This document shows positions 20,833-31,411 of a DNA stretch of 64,000 nt, piece after piece. The DNA lies in contig NZ_CP094824.1 of assembly GCF_025561425.1 (NCBI RefSeq), positions 1,054,001 to 1,118,000 on the forward strand, given 5' to 3'. Source of the stretch: Mammaliicoccus sciuri (GTDB lineage: Bacteria; Bacillota; Bacilli; Staphylococcales; Staphylococcaceae). The notes beneath the pieces were generated by a model, which worked only from the letters and a program-made list of their open reading frames with translations, had not been told where the DNA came from and did not search any database. The translations under genes were made by a program, and so were the position numbers. Within the stretch, counting starts at the first letter, position 1. Each line of letters begins with the position of its first letter.

Positions 20833-22299
20833 ATGACAATTCGTTATGAAACAATTGAACGTTTATCAGAAATGATTAAAAATAATGAAATTAAGCCATC
20901 TGAAATTGTTAGAGATATTTTTGATGCGATAGAAGCAGACGACGCAAATATTAAAGCATTCTTAGCTTTAGATAAAGAACAAGCAATTAAAAAAGCTGAA
21001 GAACAAGATAAATTACAAGCTGAAGGTAAAATGGAAGGTAAGCTATTTGGTATTCCAATGGGTATCAAAGACAATATTATTACTGAAGGTGTAGAAACTA
21101 CATGTGCAAGTAAAATGTTAGAAGGCTTTATTCCTATATATGAATCAACAGTTATGAATAAATTAAATGCTGAAAATGGTATTTTAGTTGGTAAACTTAA
21201 CATGGATGAATTTGCTATGGGTGGTTCAAATGAGAACTCTTATTTCAAGACAACTGTTAATCCATTTGATCATAACGCCGTACCAGGTGGTTCATCAGGT
21301 GGTTCAGCAGCAGCAGTTGCAGCAAGCTTAGTACCGTTTGCATTAGGTTCTGATACTGGTGGTTCAATCCGTCAACCAGCATCATACTGTGGTGTTGTTG
21401 GTATGAAACCTACATATGGACGTGTATCACGTTTTGGTCTAGTAGCATTTGCTTCTTCATTAGATCAAATTGGACCTATTACACGTAGCGTTAAAGATAA
21501 TGCGTTAATCTTAGAAACGATTTCTGGACATGATGCACATGATTCAACAAGTGCACCGATCGAAGATGTAGACTTTACGTCTGAAATTGGTAAAGATATT
21601 AAATGCTTAAAAGTAGCTGTACCAGAAGAATTCATTGGCTCTGGTGTATCTGAAGAAGTTAAGAATTCAGTAAATGAAGCGGTTAAAACTTTAGAATCTT
21701 TAGGTGCAACAGTTGATCGCGTATCATTACCAAATACTAAATATGGTGTAGCAAGTTACTATATTATTGCATCTTCTGAAGCATCAGCTAACTTAGCTAG
21801 ATTTGATGGTATCCGTTATGGTTATCATTCAAAATCAGCAAATACACTAGAAGAACTATACAAAAAATCTCGTGGTGAAGGCTTTGGAGATGAAGTTAAA
21901 CGTCGTATTATGCTTGGAACATTCGCATTAAGTTCTGGTTATTACGATGCTTACTACAAAAAAGCTCAAAAAGTTCGTACATTAATCAAACAAGACTTCG
22001 AAAAAGTATTTGAAGACTATGATGTTATCGTAGGACCAACTGCACCAACGACAGCATTCAATATTGGTGAACAAATTGATGACCCATTAACAATGTACGC
22101 TAATGATATTTTAACGATTCCAGTTAACTTAGCAGGTGTACCATCAATCTCTATTCCTTGTGGTAAATCAAATGGTCGTCCAATTGGTTTACAAATTGTT
22201 GGTAAACCATTTGATGAAAAAACGATATACAAAGTTGCTTATCAATATGAAACACAATATAACTTACATGATGACTATAAAACTTTACAAGGAGTGTGA
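20833..22299 (+). CDS. gatA: Asp-tRNA(Asn)/Glu-tRNA(Gln) amidotransferase subunit A
   Basis: The glutaminase subunit, which releases ammonia from glutamine and passes it to GatB. It has 488 residues and an amidase signature fold. Catalytic Ser-cisSer-Lys elements are visible: Lys in [11 protein letters not shown] (about 79), the [13 protein letters not shown] loop (about 152-164) and the nucleophile in [11 protein letters not shown] at Ser178. Lies between gatC and gatB with short gaps, forming one operon. Confidence 0.97.
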   Translation: MTIRYETIERLSEMIKNNEIKPSEIVRDIFDAIEADDANIKAFLALDKEQAIKKAEEQDKLQAEGKMEGKLFGIPMGIKDNIITEGVETTCASKMLEGFIPIYESTVMNKLNAENGILVGKLNMDEFAMGGSNENSYFKTTVNPFDHNAVPGGSSGGSAAAVAASLVPFALGSDTGGSIRQPASYCGVVGMKPTYGRVSRFGLVAFASSLDQIGPITRSVKDNALILETISGHDAHDSTSAPIEDVDFTSEIGKDIKCLKVAVPEEFIGSGVSEEVKNSVNEAVKTLESLGATVDRVSLPNTKYGVASYYIIASSEASANLARFDGIRYGYHSKSANTLEELYKKSRGEGFGDEVKRRIMLGTFALSSGYYDAYYKKAQKVRTLIKQDFEKVFEDYDVIVGPTAPTTAFNIGEQIDDPLTMYANDILTIPVNLAGVPSISIPCGKSNGRPIGLQIVGKPFDEKTIYKVAYQYETQYNLHDDYKTLQGV

Positions 22300-22305
22300 A
22301 ACTGA

Positions 22306-23733
22306 ATGCATTTTGAAACAATTATCGGCCTAGAAGTTCACGTCGAATTAAAAACAGAATCAAAAATGTTTTCACCATCACCCGCTCATTTTGGTGCGGA
22401 ACCTAATACAAATACAAACGTTATTGACTTAGCATACCCAGGTGTATTACCAGTTGTAAACAAGACAGCTGTTGATTGGGCTATGCGTGCAGCAATGGCA
22501 TTAAATATGGATATTGCGAAAGAATCTAAATTTGATAGAAAAAACTATTTCTACCCAGATAATCCAAAAGCTTATCAAATTTCTCAATTCGATCAACCAA
22601 TTGGTGAAAATGGTTGGATTGATATTGAAGTAGATGGAGAAACTAAACGTATTGGTATCACACGTTTACACATGGAAGAAGATGCAGGTAAATTAACTCA
22701 TAAAGATGGATATTCTTTAGTTGATTTAAACCGTCAAGGAACACCTTTAATCGAAATCGTTTCTGAACCTGATATTCGTTCTCCTAAAGAAGCATATGCT
22801 TACTTAGAAAAATTACGTGCAATTATTCAATATACAGGCGTATCAGATTGTAAAATGGAAGAAGGTTCATTACGTTGTGATGCCAACATTTCATTACGTC
22901 CGTATGGTCAAGAAGAATTCGGTACAAAAGCTGAGCTTAAAAACTTAAACTCATTTAACTATGTCCGTAAAGGTCTTGAACATGAAGAAAAACGCCAAGC
23001 AGAAGTATTATTAGCTGGTGGAGAAATTTTACAAGAAACACGTCGTTTCAACGAATCAACTGGCGAAACAATTTTAATGCGTGTTAAAGAAGGTTCAGAT
23101 GACTATCGTTACTTCCCAGAGCCAGACTTAGTACCATTATACGTTGATGATGAGTGGAAAGAACGTGTACGTCAAACAATCCCAGATTTACCAGACGTAC
23201 GTAAAGAACGTTATGTTAATGAATTAGGATTACCAGCTTATGATGCACATGTATTAACATTAACTAAAGAAATGTCAGATTTCTTTGAAGCAGCAATTGA
23301 ACATGGTGCAGACGTTAAATTAACATCTAACTGGTTAATGGGTGGCGTTAATGAATACTTAAATAAAAATCATATCGAATTACAAGATACTGCATTAACA
23401 CCAGAAAACTTAGCAGGTATGATTAAACTTATTGAAGATGGTACAATGAGTAGTAAAATTGCTAAGAAAGTATTCCCTGAATTAGCTGAAAATGGTGGAG
23501 ACTCACATCAAATTATGAAAGACAAAGGTCTTGTACAAATATCTGATGAAGCAACACTATTAGGATTCGTAACAGAAGCATTAGATAATAATCCTCAATC
23601 AGTAGAAGACTTCAAAAATGGTAAAGGCAAAGCGATGGGCTTCTTAGTAGGTCAAATTATGAAAATTTCAAAAGGCCAAGCAAACCCACAAATCGTAAAC
23701 CAATTACTAAAATCAGAATTAGAAAAAAGATAA
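22306..23733 (+). CDS. gatB: Asp-tRNA(Asn)/Glu-tRNA(Gln) amidotransferase subunit B
   Basis: The tRNA-binding kinase/transamidase subunit. It has 475 residues. Family blocks are [23 protein letters not shown] in the cradle domain, [30 protein letters not shown] and [10 protein letters not shown]. The C-terminal YqeY-like tail ends [20 protein letters not shown]. Last gene of the gatCAB operon, followed by a strong terminator. Confidence 0.97.
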   Translation: MHFETIIGLEVHVELKTESKMFSPSPAHFGAEPNTNTNVIDLAYPGVLPVVNKTAVDWAMRAAMALNMDIAKESKFDRKNYFYPDNPKAYQISQFDQPIGENGWIDIEVDGETKRIGITRLHMEEDAGKLTHKDGYSLVDLNRQGTPLIEIVSEPDIRSPKEAYAYLEKLRAIIQYTGVSDCKMEEGSLRCDANISLRPYGQEEFGTKAELKNLNSFNYVRKGLEHEEKRQAEVLLAGGEILQETRRFNESTGETILMRVKEGSDDYRYFPEPDLVPLYVDDEWKERVRQTIPDLPDVRKERYVNELGLPAYDAHVLTLTKEMSDFFEAAIEHGADVKLTSNWLMGGVNEYLNKNHIELQDTALTPENLAGMIKLIEDGTMSSKIAKKVFPELAENGGDSHQIMKDKGLVQISDEATLLGFVTEALDNNPQSVEDFKNGKGKAMGFLVGQIMKISKGQANPQIVNQLLKSELEKR

Positions 23734-23745
23734 TAAATATTATGA

Positions 23746-23787
23746 AAATCTCGTCACAGAGTGAAGTACTCGTGACGAGATTTTTTT
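23746..23787 (+). terminator. Terminator after gatB
   Basis: Perfect 12-bp stem AAATCTCGTCAC / GTGACGAGATTT followed by TTTT. Confidence 0.9.
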
Positions 23788-23811
23788 GTTGAATGAGATG
23801 GTGGCGTGGCT

Positions 23812-23967
23812 GTTAGGGACATAATTCTGAGAAATGTCCGTAAGAGAGCGTGCATTCTAATTACCAGAATTCGAAATAATGGAAGTTAGCCGACTCTAAT
23901 TACCAGAATTCGAAATAATGGAAGTTAGCCGACTCTAATTACCAGAATTCAGAATAATGGAAGATAC
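23812..23967. repeat. Array of four 33-nt hairpins with 13-base loops (family C)
   Basis: Each unit is a 10-base arm, a 13-base loop and a 10-base arm: 23812-23844 (GTTAGGGACA / TGTCCGTAAG, loop TAATTCTGAGAAA), 23857-23889 and 23896-23928 (CTAATTACCA / TGGAAGTTAG, loop GAATTCGAAATAA), and 23935-23967 (same left arm, decayed right arm, loop GAATTCAGAATAA). The last three are tandem with a 39-bp period. A fifth copy is at 49060-49092. The gene-free stretch 23734-24084 otherwise holds only the gatB terminator and a promoter. Confidence 0.75.
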
Positions 23968-24018
23968 ACCACCATTAATTCTTGATTTTATTAAATTACA
24001 AATTCTATATCTAATTAC

Positions 24019-24046
24019 TTGCATGGTTGGTGTGTTGAAGTACAAT
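24019..24046 (+). promoter_or_regulatory. Probable promoter of the HerA-like pseudogene
   Basis: TTGCAT and TACAAT with a 16-base spacer, 39 bases before the ATG at 24085. Confidence 0.5.
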
Positions 24047-24084
24047 AGTATTAAATCAAAATGATGATGGAGGAGTAACTACAT

Positions 24085-25547
24085 ATGACACAAATTAAAA
24101 TAGCTAAAAATGAAAATGAAATCAATTTAGAATTAGGCCAAGCTAATAGACATGGCTTGATTGCTGGTGCTACTGGTACTGGTAAAACAATTACTTTAAA
24201 AGTATTGGCTGAACAATTTTCTAAAGCTGGTGTTCCAGTCTTTATGTCAGATGTTAAAGGGGACATCTCAAGTATTGCAGAGGCTGGCTCTATCAATGAT
24301 AAGATTCAAGAACGTATTGATATGATGAAAATTGACGATTACAAAAATAATGCTTTTCCTGTAACATTGTTTGATGTATTTCAAAAAACGGGTGTACCTG
24401 TTCGTACAACGATCACAGAAATGGGTCCGCTATTAATCGGTAAATTATTAGATTTAAATAATACTCAATTAGGTGTGTTAGATATTGTATTTAAAGTTGC
24501 TGATGAAAATGGTCTGCTTCTGATTGATATGAAAGATTTAAAGCACTCTTAAAAGAAATTAATGAAAACAGAGCAGAGTATGCTGAAAAGTACGGTAATA
24601 TTTCTTCTGCATCAATTGGTGCAATTCAACGTGCATTATTAAGATTAGAATCTGAAGGTGCTGAAACATTCTTCGGAGAACCTGCTTTACAATTAGAAGA
24701 TTTTATTAAGTTTGATGATTCAGGCTGAGGAATGATCAATGTTCTTGATACACCTGTTTTATATCAAAAGCCTAAATTATATGCAACGTTCTTATTATGG
24801 TTATTATCTGAGCTCTTTGAAAGTCTTCCAGAAGTAGGCGATCCTGAAAAACCAAAAATTGTCTTCTTCTTTGACGAAGCACATCTTTTATTTAATGACA
24901 GTTCAAAAGAGTTAATTGAAAAAGTTGAACAAGTTGTACGTTTAATCCGTTCTAAAGGTGTAGGTATTTATTTCGTAACTCAAAATCCAATTGATATTCC
25001 AGAATCAGTGCTTGGACAACTAGGTAATAGAGTACAACATGCACTTAGAAGTTACACACCTAAAGATCAGAAAGCAATTAAAAGTGCTGCACAAACTTTC
25101 CGTCAAAATGAAAGCTTCGACACTGCTCAAGTAATCGGAGAATTGAAAACAGGGGAAGCGTTGATTTCATTCTTAAATGATGATGGCCAACCGAATGTTG
25201 TTGAACGTGCATTTATTCGTCCACCTGAAAGTAAAATTGGTGTAATCGATGAATCTGTTAAAAAAGATTTAATAGAAAATGCGCCATTAAATGAAACGTA
25301 TAAAGAAACATTTGATCGTGAAAGTGCATATGAAATGTTACAAAATAAAATTGAAAAACAACCTGAAGAAGAACCTGAAGAAGAACCAAAAACTAAGAAA
25401 TCACAGTCAACTAAGAAAGAAACAACATCTAAAAAGAAAGAAAAACCTTCACAATTCCAAAAAGAAGCGACTAAGTTCTTATCAACAGTTGGAAGACAAA
25501 TTGGTAGAGAAATCGTACGTAATATATTTGGAACGAAAAGACGCTAA
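24085..25547 (+). pseudogene. Broken HerA-like/DUF853 ATPase (YjgR family)
   Basis: Two ORFs together cover a nearly whole P-loop ATPase of the HerA-FtsK class: Walker A AGATGTGKT (residues 31-39) in the first, Walker [12 protein letters not shown] in the second, and a Lys/Glu-rich C-terminal tail. Two lesions separate them. An A-tract at 24540-24542 is one base short (DLKAL becomes DLKHS then stop). A sense codon is TGA at 24726-24728 in an otherwise intact stretch (KFDDSG, stop, GMINVLD). The 60 codons between the lesions read well in the restored frame. Function of the family is unclear. Otherwise well-kept sequence suggests recent inactivation or sequencing error. Confidence 0.85.
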
Positions 25548-25618
25548 TTATTTTTTGCTTTCTTATATTTAGTATATGCTTTAATATAAAGATATAAGAA
25601 TATACAAGAGGGATCATA

Positions 25619-26584
25619 ATGAAGAAAAAAGCTAGAATCATTTACAACCCAACATCAGGAAGAGAGTTATTTAAAAGAACATTACCTGATGTACTAATTA
25701 AGTTAGAACAGGCTGGTTATGAGACAAGCGCTCATGCTACAACAAGTGCTGGAGATGCGACACATGCTGCTAGGGAAGCTCTAAAATATGATTATGATGT
25801 TATCATTGCTGCTGGTGGAGATGGTACTTTAAATGAAGTTATCAATGGTATTGCAGAAGCAAAGAAGCGACCTAAACTAGGGTTAATTCCTATGGGGACA
25901 GTTAACGATTTTGGTAGAGCACTTCTTATTCCAAACAATATAATGGAAGCTGTAGATACAATCATTAAAGGTGATCTTGTACCTGTAGATGTTGGTAAAA
26001 TGAACAATCGCTATTTTATTAATATTGCTGGTGGCGGTAAAATAACAGAAGTTTCTTATGAAGCGCCAAGTAAATTGAAAACAATGGTTGGACCACTCGC
26101 TTATTACATTAAAGGCTTAGAGATGTTACCACAAATTAAAGCGACTGATATACGTATCGAATATGATGGTAATGTATTCCAAGGCGAAGCGATGATGTTT
26201 TTAATTGGCTTAACAAATTCAATAGGTGGCTTTGAAAAGCTTGTACCAGATGCTGATATTAATGATGGTAATTTTACTTTGCTTATATTAGAGAAAGTGA
26301 ATATAGCAGAACTTGGACATATTATGACATTGGCTTCTAGAGGTGATCATATCAATCATCCGAAAGTACATTACACAAAAGCTAAAACAATTAATGTCTC
26401 ATCATTTGAGCAAATTCAATTAAATGTTGATGGTGAATTTGGTGGCGTATTACCTGCTAATTTCTTAAACTTAAAACAACATATACAAGTCTTTTCTAAA
26501 CTTGAAAGGGTTAAGAGAGAGCACGGCATTGAAACAGTAGAAAGAGAACGAGAAAGACTACACGAAGAACAAACAGAAGAATAA
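25619..26584 (+). CDS. dgkB: Diacylglycerol kinase
   Basis: Soluble lipid kinase that returns diacylglycerol from lipoteichoic acid synthesis to the phospholipid pool. It has 321 residues. The DAGK catalytic GGDGT is at 66-70, preceded by the nucleotide-binding NPTSGRE (10-16). The later IGGFEKLVPDADINDGNFTLLI block is typical of the DgkB/YerQ family. A charged tail (ERVKREHGIETVERERERLHEE is split over residues 295-316) ends the protein. Start ATG behind GAGGGA. In staphylococci it sits between gatB and the methyltransferase gene, as here. Confidence 0.93.
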   Translation: MKKKARIIYNPTSGRELFKRTLPDVLIKLEQAGYETSAHATTSAGDATHAAREALKYDYDVIIAAGGDGTLNEVINGIAEAKKRPKLGLIPMGTVNDFGRALLIPNNIMEAVDTIIKGDLVPVDVGKMNNRYFINIAGGGKITEVSYEAPSKLKTMVGPLAYYIKGLEMLPQIKATDIRIEYDGNVFQGEAMMFLIGLTNSIGGFEKLVPDADINDGNFTLLILEKVNIAELGHIMTLASRGDHINHPKVHYTKAKTINVSSFEQIQLNVDGEFGGVLPANFLNLKQHIQVFSKLERVKREHGIETVERERERLHEEQTEE

Positions 26585-26590
26585 ATACAT

Positions 26591-26615
26591 AGGGACATTA
26601 TTTTGTCCCTTTTTT
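26591..26615 (+). terminator. Terminator after dgkB
   Basis: AGGGACA / TGTCCCT stem with a six-base loop and TTTTTT tail. Confidence 0.8.
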
Positions 26616-26644
26616 CTATGTTTATCGTGAAAGAGGGAGTTAAT

Positions 26645-28018
26645 ATGGCAGGAGTCGTAAATAAGAATGAAATATATACTGGAGAGGTTATCGATTTTAC
26701 ACATGAAGGGCATGGTGTTGTAAAATTCGATCGTTATCCAATTTTCGTACCAAATGCAATTAAAGATGAAAACATTTCATTTAAAGTCATCAAAGTGAAA
26801 AAGCAATTTGCTATTGGAAAATTAATCTCGATTGAAGAAGCATCAAAGGACAGAATTGAACCACCATGTGAATATTATAAAGTTTGTGGTGGATGTCAAC
26901 TTCAACATTTAAGCTACAATGCACAATTAGAAATGAAAAAAGAACAAGTGATTAATCTATTCAAGAGAAAATCACATTTTGAAGATACAATTATTCACGA
27001 TACAGTTGGTATGGAGAATCCGTGGCATTATCGTAATAAATCTCAAATACCAGTCGGGAAAAATAAATCTGGTGAAATTGAACTAGGATTCTATAGACAA
27101 AGAAGTCACGATATCGTGAATATAGATCATTGTATGATTCAAGATGAAAAGCATGATTTAATTATGAAGAAACTTAAGCAACTTTTAGATGAAACAAACA
27201 TCAGTATTTATAATGAACAAAAACATAAAGGTGAATTAAGACATATCATCTTGAGAACTGGCTATTATACTGGGGAAACTATGGTTATATTCGTGACGAA
27301 TAGTAAACAACTTAGCCATAAAAATAAAGTAATTGATTTTATACAAACAGAATTTGAAAATGTGGTCAGCATTAAACATAATATTAATTTAGAAAAATCA
27401 AATGTTATTATGGGACATACGTCACATACTTTATATGGGAAAGATACAATTACAGATAAACTTTCTGAATATGAATTTAAAATATCCGACACTTCTTTCT
27501 ATCAAATTAATCCAACACAAACAGAAAAGCTTTATCATAAAGCGCTAGAATATGCACAATTAGATGGAGAAGAGACGGTCATTGATGCGTATTGTGGTAT
27601 TGGGACAATCGGTTCATACATGTCACAAAAAGCAAAACATGTTTATGGCGTGGAAGTCGTAGAACAAGCTATAGAAAACGCAAAAGAAAATGCGCAAATC
27701 AACCATATAGACAATGCGACATGGGAAGCAGGAAAAGCAGAAGAAATCATTTTAAAATGGCAACAAGAAGGTATTAAACCAGAAGTTGTAATGGTCGATC
27801 CACCAAGAAAAGGATGCGATCAAACATTTATTGAAACATTAATCGAATTATCACCAAAAAGAATCGTATATATTTCATGTAACCCAGCAACTCAGGTGAG
27901 AGATGTAGAATTGTTGAAAAATAGCGGTTATCAACTTAAAGAAATCACACCAGTGGATATGTTTCCACATACAACACACGTCGAAACAGTAGCTTTAATC
28001 GAAAAAATAACAGAATAG
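26645..28018 (+). CDS. TRAM-domain RNA (uracil-5-)-methyltransferase, copy 1 (RlmCD type)
   Basis: SAM-dependent m5U methyltransferase of the RumA/RlmD group acting on 23S rRNA; exact sites are not readable from sequence. It has 457 residues from ATG 26645. The open frame extends to a TTG at 26603, but the GAGGGAG site favours 26645. Order: TRAM RNA-binding domain (about 5-62), [4Fe-4S] cysteines CEYYKVCGGCQLQH plus a later CMIQD, SAM motif DAYCGIGTIG, VDPPRKGCD, and the catalytic cysteine in YISCNPAT. A paralogue is at 46117-47478. Confidence 0.9.
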   Translation: MAGVVNKNEIYTGEVIDFTHEGHGVVKFDRYPIFVPNAIKDENISFKVIKVKKQFAIGKLISIEEASKDRIEPPCEYYKVCGGCQLQHLSYNAQLEMKKEQVINLFKRKSHFEDTIIHDTVGMENPWHYRNKSQIPVGKNKSGEIELGFYRQRSHDIVNIDHCMIQDEKHDLIMKKLKQLLDETNISIYNEQKHKGELRHIILRTGYYTGETMVIFVTNSKQLSHKNKVIDFIQTEFENVVSIKHNINLEKSNVIMGHTSHTLYGKDTITDKLSEYEFKISDTSFYQINPTQTEKLYHKALEYAQLDGEETVIDAYCGIGTIGSYMSQKAKHVYGVEVVEQAIENAKENAQINHIDNATWEAGKAEEIILKWQQEGIKPEVVMVDPPRKGCDQTFIETLIELSPKRIVYISCNPATQVRDVELLKNSGYQLKEITPVDMFPHTTHVETVALIEKITE

Positions 28019-28026
28019 AATTCACT

Positions 28027-28066
28027 AAACACCCAAGCCAACTTATACGTTGGCTTGGGTGTTTGA
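28027..28066 (+). terminator. Terminator-like hairpin after the methyltransferase
   Basis: Perfect 16-bp stem AAACACCCAAGCCAAC / GTTGGCTTGGGTGTTT with loop TTATAC; the T-tail is short. Confidence 0.65.
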
Positions 28067-28124
28067 GCGTTATGTTTGTGTGAAAGTGTTTACAACTGTA
28101 TAAATAATGTAAGGAGGGTTGTTT

Positions 28125-29249
28125 ATGAAGCGACTAATGATCAGTGCGATTTCGGCTAGTTTTATTTTATCTGCTTGTGGTAATGATTCGCGTGATGAAA
28201 CTGAAGATAAAGGTAAGCAAACTCAGAATGAAATAGAACATGAACAGAGTCAATCAAATGACAACCAAGAACGTAAGGAAACTAAAGGTATTGAAACGGT
28301 AGCTCAAGGTTTAGATACACCGTGGAGTATTGCGAGATTAAATGATGTGTTTTATTTATCAGAACGACCTGGTAAAATTATTAAAATCGATGGCAATAAA
28401 AAGACGGAGCAACAAGTGGATTTAGAGAAGGAAGTTTCTACTGCTGCTGAAGCGGGTTTATTAGGATTCGTTCTTGCACCTGATTTTAAAGATTCTAAAG
28501 AAGCATATGCGTATTACACATATGAAGATAATGGCCAGTTTAATCGTATCGTAAAATTAAAATTAGAAAATGATACGTGGAAAGAGGATGAGGTATTAAT
28601 TGATAAAATACCGAGTGGTCTATATCATCATGGTGGTCGTTTAAAAATTGGACCGGATGATAAATTATACGCGACAACTGGAGATGCTTCAGACGAACAA
28701 AATGCACAAGATAAAGATACTTTGGGTGGTAAAATTTTAAGAATTAATCTTGATGGTAGTAAGCCTAAAGATAATCCGATGTCTAATTCATATATTTATA
28801 GTTATGGTCACAGAAATCCACAAGGAATTGTATGGACCCCTGATGGACAGATGTATGCGAGTGAACATGGTAATCAGGCTAATGATGAAATAAATGAGAT
28901 TAAAGAAGGTCATAATTACGGATGGCCAGTAATTGAAGGTAAAGAAAAAAATAATAATATGGAAACACCGATATTTACTTCTGGGTCAGATGATACATGG
29001 GCACCTTCAGGCATCGCATTTAAAGATGGGATTATTTATTCAGCTGCGTTACGTGGAGAAGGTATTATGAAATTTGATGTAGAAAAAGAAGAAATGAAAA
29101 AAGTAGCGACTAAATTTGGAAGAATTAGAGATATTTACATTGTAAATGATGATTTATATTTTGTAAGTAACAATACAGATGGTAGGGGTAATCCATCTCA
29201 AAATGATGATAAGATGTATAAGGTTTCACTAAGTCAATTAAATTCATAA
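28125..29249 (+). CDS. PQQ-dependent sugar dehydrogenase-like lipoprotein
   Basis: A 374-residue secreted lipoprotein with signal MKRLMISAISASFILSAC (lipobox LSAC), an acidic linker, then a six-bladed beta-propeller of the GSDH/YliI (soluble aldose sugar dehydrogenase) type. Supporting stretches: LDTPWSIARLND, YHHGGRLKIGPDDKLYATTGD, YSYGHRNPQGIVWTPDG and SEHGNQANDEINEI. The active-site histidine is in the HHGG block. Whether it binds PQQ, which staphylococci do not make as far as I know, is open. Start chosen at ATG 28125, seven bases after GGAGGG, rather than the TTG two codons upstream. Confidence 0.85.
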   Translation: MKRLMISAISASFILSACGNDSRDETEDKGKQTQNEIEHEQSQSNDNQERKETKGIETVAQGLDTPWSIARLNDVFYLSERPGKIIKIDGNKKTEQQVDLEKEVSTAAEAGLLGFVLAPDFKDSKEAYAYYTYEDNGQFNRIVKLKLENDTWKEDEVLIDKIPSGLYHHGGRLKIGPDDKLYATTGDASDEQNAQDKDTLGGKILRINLDGSKPKDNPMSNSYIYSYGHRNPQGIVWTPDGQMYASEHGNQANDEINEIKEGHNYGWPVIEGKEKNNNMETPIFTSGSDDTWAPSGIAFKDGIIYSAALRGEGIMKFDVEKEEMKKVATKFGRIRDIYIVNDDLYFVSNNTDGRGNPSQNDDKMYKVSLSQLNS

Positions 29250-29344
29250 TTCAAACCGAGCATAAAATCATTAGTATAAATTGAATTTATATTTTATAAT
29301 CATTATGTAAAGGTTATTAAGAAATGGTTTCACGGGGGTATTGG

Positions 29345-29890
29345 ATGCTTAAAATTGACTTAGTTAACAATATATCTGTATTAAAAAGGTTAGCACTTTT
29401 ACAATTTGTTTTATTTCTTTCATTAATATTAATTAGTTTTAAGTTAATTGCGAATATCATATATATTTATGAAGAAGGCTTTGTAAGAAATATAATAGTC
29501 GGGTTAGTTGGTTTAATTATATTAGTGTTTATCCATGAGTTAATACACGCTATTTGTTTTAAAATATTTAACCCAAAGGGAAAGGTTAAATATGGATATA
29601 TGAAAGGCATGTTTTATGCAACGATGCCAAATGCTATTTTTACAAGAAAACAATTTTATATCATATTATTAGCACCTTTTGTTTTAATTAGTATAGGATT
29701 ATTAATTGTATTATTATGGCTTCAAGTCACTTCTATTATTTATGTGTTTGCTTTTCATGGTGCAGCATGTATCGGTGATTTTTACATGGCGCAAGTGATA
29801 TATAGTAATAAGCAGATGAATTATGTAGAAGATACTGAAGTAGGCATTAATTTATTCACGGATAATAAAGACGTTCAATCAACAAGTTAA
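29345..29890 (+). CDS. DUF3267 family membrane protein (putative zinc metalloprotease)
   Basis: About 181 residues with four hydrophobic segments. It carries HELIHAICF, an HExxH motif at the start of the second half, as in the DUF3267/site-2-protease-like group. No substrate is known. ATG at 29345 is six bases after GGGGG and gives MLKIDLVNN; ATG at 29324 is also possible. A terminator separates it from dinB. Confidence 0.75.
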   Translation: MLKIDLVNNISVLKRLALLQFVLFLSLILISFKLIANIIYIYEEGFVRNIIVGLVGLIILVFIHELIHAICFKIFNPKGKVKYGYMKGMFYATMPNAIFTRKQFYIILLAPFVLISIGLLIVLLWLQVTSIIYVFAFHGAACIGDFYMAQVIYSNKQMNYVEDTEVGINLFTDNKDVQSTS

Positions 29891-29910
29891 AAAGATTTTT
29901 GATATAATAT

Positions 29911-29945
29911 ATAGGAATTTGGGCAACCAACTTCCTATTTTTTTG
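29911..29945 (+). terminator. Terminator before dinB
   Basis: ATAGGAA...TTCCTAT stem with an inner TGG/CCA pair and a following T-run. Confidence 0.75.
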
Positions 29946-29959
29946 TAGAGGTGTATAGA

Positions 29960-31027
29960 ATGGAACGGCGAATCATTCACATTGATATGGATGCTTTCTT
30001 TGCTCAAGTAGAAATAAGAGATAATCCAAAATTAAAAGGAAAACCAGTGATTATAGGTGGACGTGCTTCAGGTAGAGGGGTAGTTTCGACAGCTAGTTAT
30101 GAAGCTCGTAAATTTGGTGTTCATTCAGCTATGCCCATGGCTCAAGCACATCAACTTTGTCCGGATGGTTATTATGTACGCCCAAGAATTAATTATTATC
30201 GAGAAGTGTCGAATGATATAATGGCAATATTTAAAAGTTATACAGATATTGTAGAACCGTTATCGTTAGATGAAGCTTATTTAGACGTAACTGAACTTGT
30301 GAGAAAAGACTTACCTGCGTCAACGATTGCACAATACATTCAACGAGATATTTATGATAAGACGCATCTTACTTCTTCAGCAGGTGTTTCTTATAATAAA
30401 TTTTTAGCAAAGCTTGCTAGTGGTATGAATAAACCGAGTGGGCGTACGGTAATAGATTATGAGAATGTACATGATTTGTTGATGTCGTTGCCTATAGGAG
30501 ATTTCGCGGGTATTGGAAAAGTAACCGAAGAAAAGATGAAATCATTGGGAATTAATAGTGGTAAAGATTTATATGCATATGACCAAATGGAATTGATTCA
30601 AATATTCGGTAAACGTGGTGTAAGCTTTTATAATAAAGTACGCGGTATTGATCATTCTCCAGTGAAACCAACACGTGTTAGAAAATCAATCGGTCGTGAA
30701 ACAACTTTTGAAACAGATCAAAATGATGATGACTTTATACTCAATACAATTAGAAAGTTGAGTACTGAAGTTGCCTATAGAGCTGATAAACATGAACTAG
30801 CAGGGCGAACGATAACAGTTAAACTTAAAACACATAACTTTGAAACATTATCTAAACAAACAAGTAGTCATACACCAGTCTATGACGAAGTTGAAATATA
30901 TAATATAGCATATGATTTATATAATTCATTAAAAGACCCCGAGACTTCTATACGTTTAGTAGGTGTATCAATCGGGAATTTAGTTTCGAGGACTTATCGC
31001 AATTTAACAATATATGATTTTATTTAA
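29960..31027 (+). CDS. dinB: DNA polymerase IV
   Basis: Y-family translesion polymerase, error-prone, acting at stalled forks. It has 355 residues from ATG 29960 (AGAGG eight bases before); the GTG at 29951 is inside the ribosome-site spacing and is rejected. Catalytic carboxylates appear in [12 protein letters not shown] (residues 7-18) and [11 protein letters not shown] (about 103). The helix-hairpin-helix part [20 protein letters not shown] and a little-finger domain follow. No LexA-type box was recognised upstream. Confidence 0.95.
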   Translation: MERRIIHIDMDAFFAQVEIRDNPKLKGKPVIIGGRASGRGVVSTASYEARKFGVHSAMPMAQAHQLCPDGYYVRPRINYYREVSNDIMAIFKSYTDIVEPLSLDEAYLDVTELVRKDLPASTIAQYIQRDIYDKTHLTSSAGVSYNKFLAKLASGMNKPSGRTVIDYENVHDLLMSLPIGDFAGIGKVTEEKMKSLGINSGKDLYAYDQMELIQIFGKRGVSFYNKVRGIDHSPVKPTRVRKSIGRETTFETDQNDDDFILNTIRKLSTEVAYRADKHELAGRTITVKLKTHNFETLSKQTSSHTPVYDEVEIYNIAYDLYNSLKDPETSIRLVGVSIGNLVSRTYRNLTIYDFI

Positions 31028-31145
31028 ACCGATTTACTTGATATCATCATGTATCCTTAGTATTCTGAATATTGTTGAATGCGCGTTTCGACTACACGAG
31101 AAGTGGGTATTTATTAATACTTATAATAAGAAAGTAGAGATTGAT

Positions 31146-31361
31146 ATGAAATTTAAATTTTCAATTATTGCAATTACAGTATTATTAATCATTTTATTTA
31201 TTAAAAGTTCTATTGAAACAGGTTCATTCGATATTATCAAATTACTAGGTATTATTGCAATAGCAATATTATTATTCTGGGTTGATAGAAAATTAGAAAG
31301 ACCTGTTAATAAAGCGAGTTTAAAAAGAGACATAAAAAAAGAATTCCAACACAAAGAGTAA
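31146..31361 (+). CDS. Small membrane protein of unknown function
   Basis: 71 residues with two hydrophobic segments (about 4-22 and 32-48) and a basic tail (KASLKRDIKKEFQHKE). The open frame extends upstream into the end of dinB, but ATG at 31146 begins a normal-looking membrane protein. The ribosome site is weak (AGTAGAG). I do not recognise the family. It ends before a bidirectional terminator shared with the exonuclease gene. Confidence 0.55.
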   Translation: MKFKFSIIAITVLLIILFIKSSIETGSFDIIKLLGIIAIAILLFWVDRKLERPVNKASLKRDIKKEFQHKE

Positions 31362-31370
31362 ATAAAAAAT

Positions 31371-31411
31371 AAAAGCTTCTAGGATGCGTCATGATATCCT
31401 GGAAGCTTTTT
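31371..31411. terminator. Bidirectional terminator
   Basis: AAAAGCTTCTAGGAT pairs with ATCCTGGAAGCTTTT around a ten-base loop, with T/A runs on both sides, between convergent genes. Confidence 0.85.

Noticed and set aside
23857-23967. Three regular tandem repeats, at first sight like a small CRISPR array
   Set aside because: The units abut with only six bases between hairpins and no unique spacers; no cas genes are in the window.
24726-24728. In-frame TGA as a possible selenocysteine codon
   Set aside because: The ATPase family has no selenoprotein members I know, no selenium genes are visible, and a second frameshift lesion is nearby.
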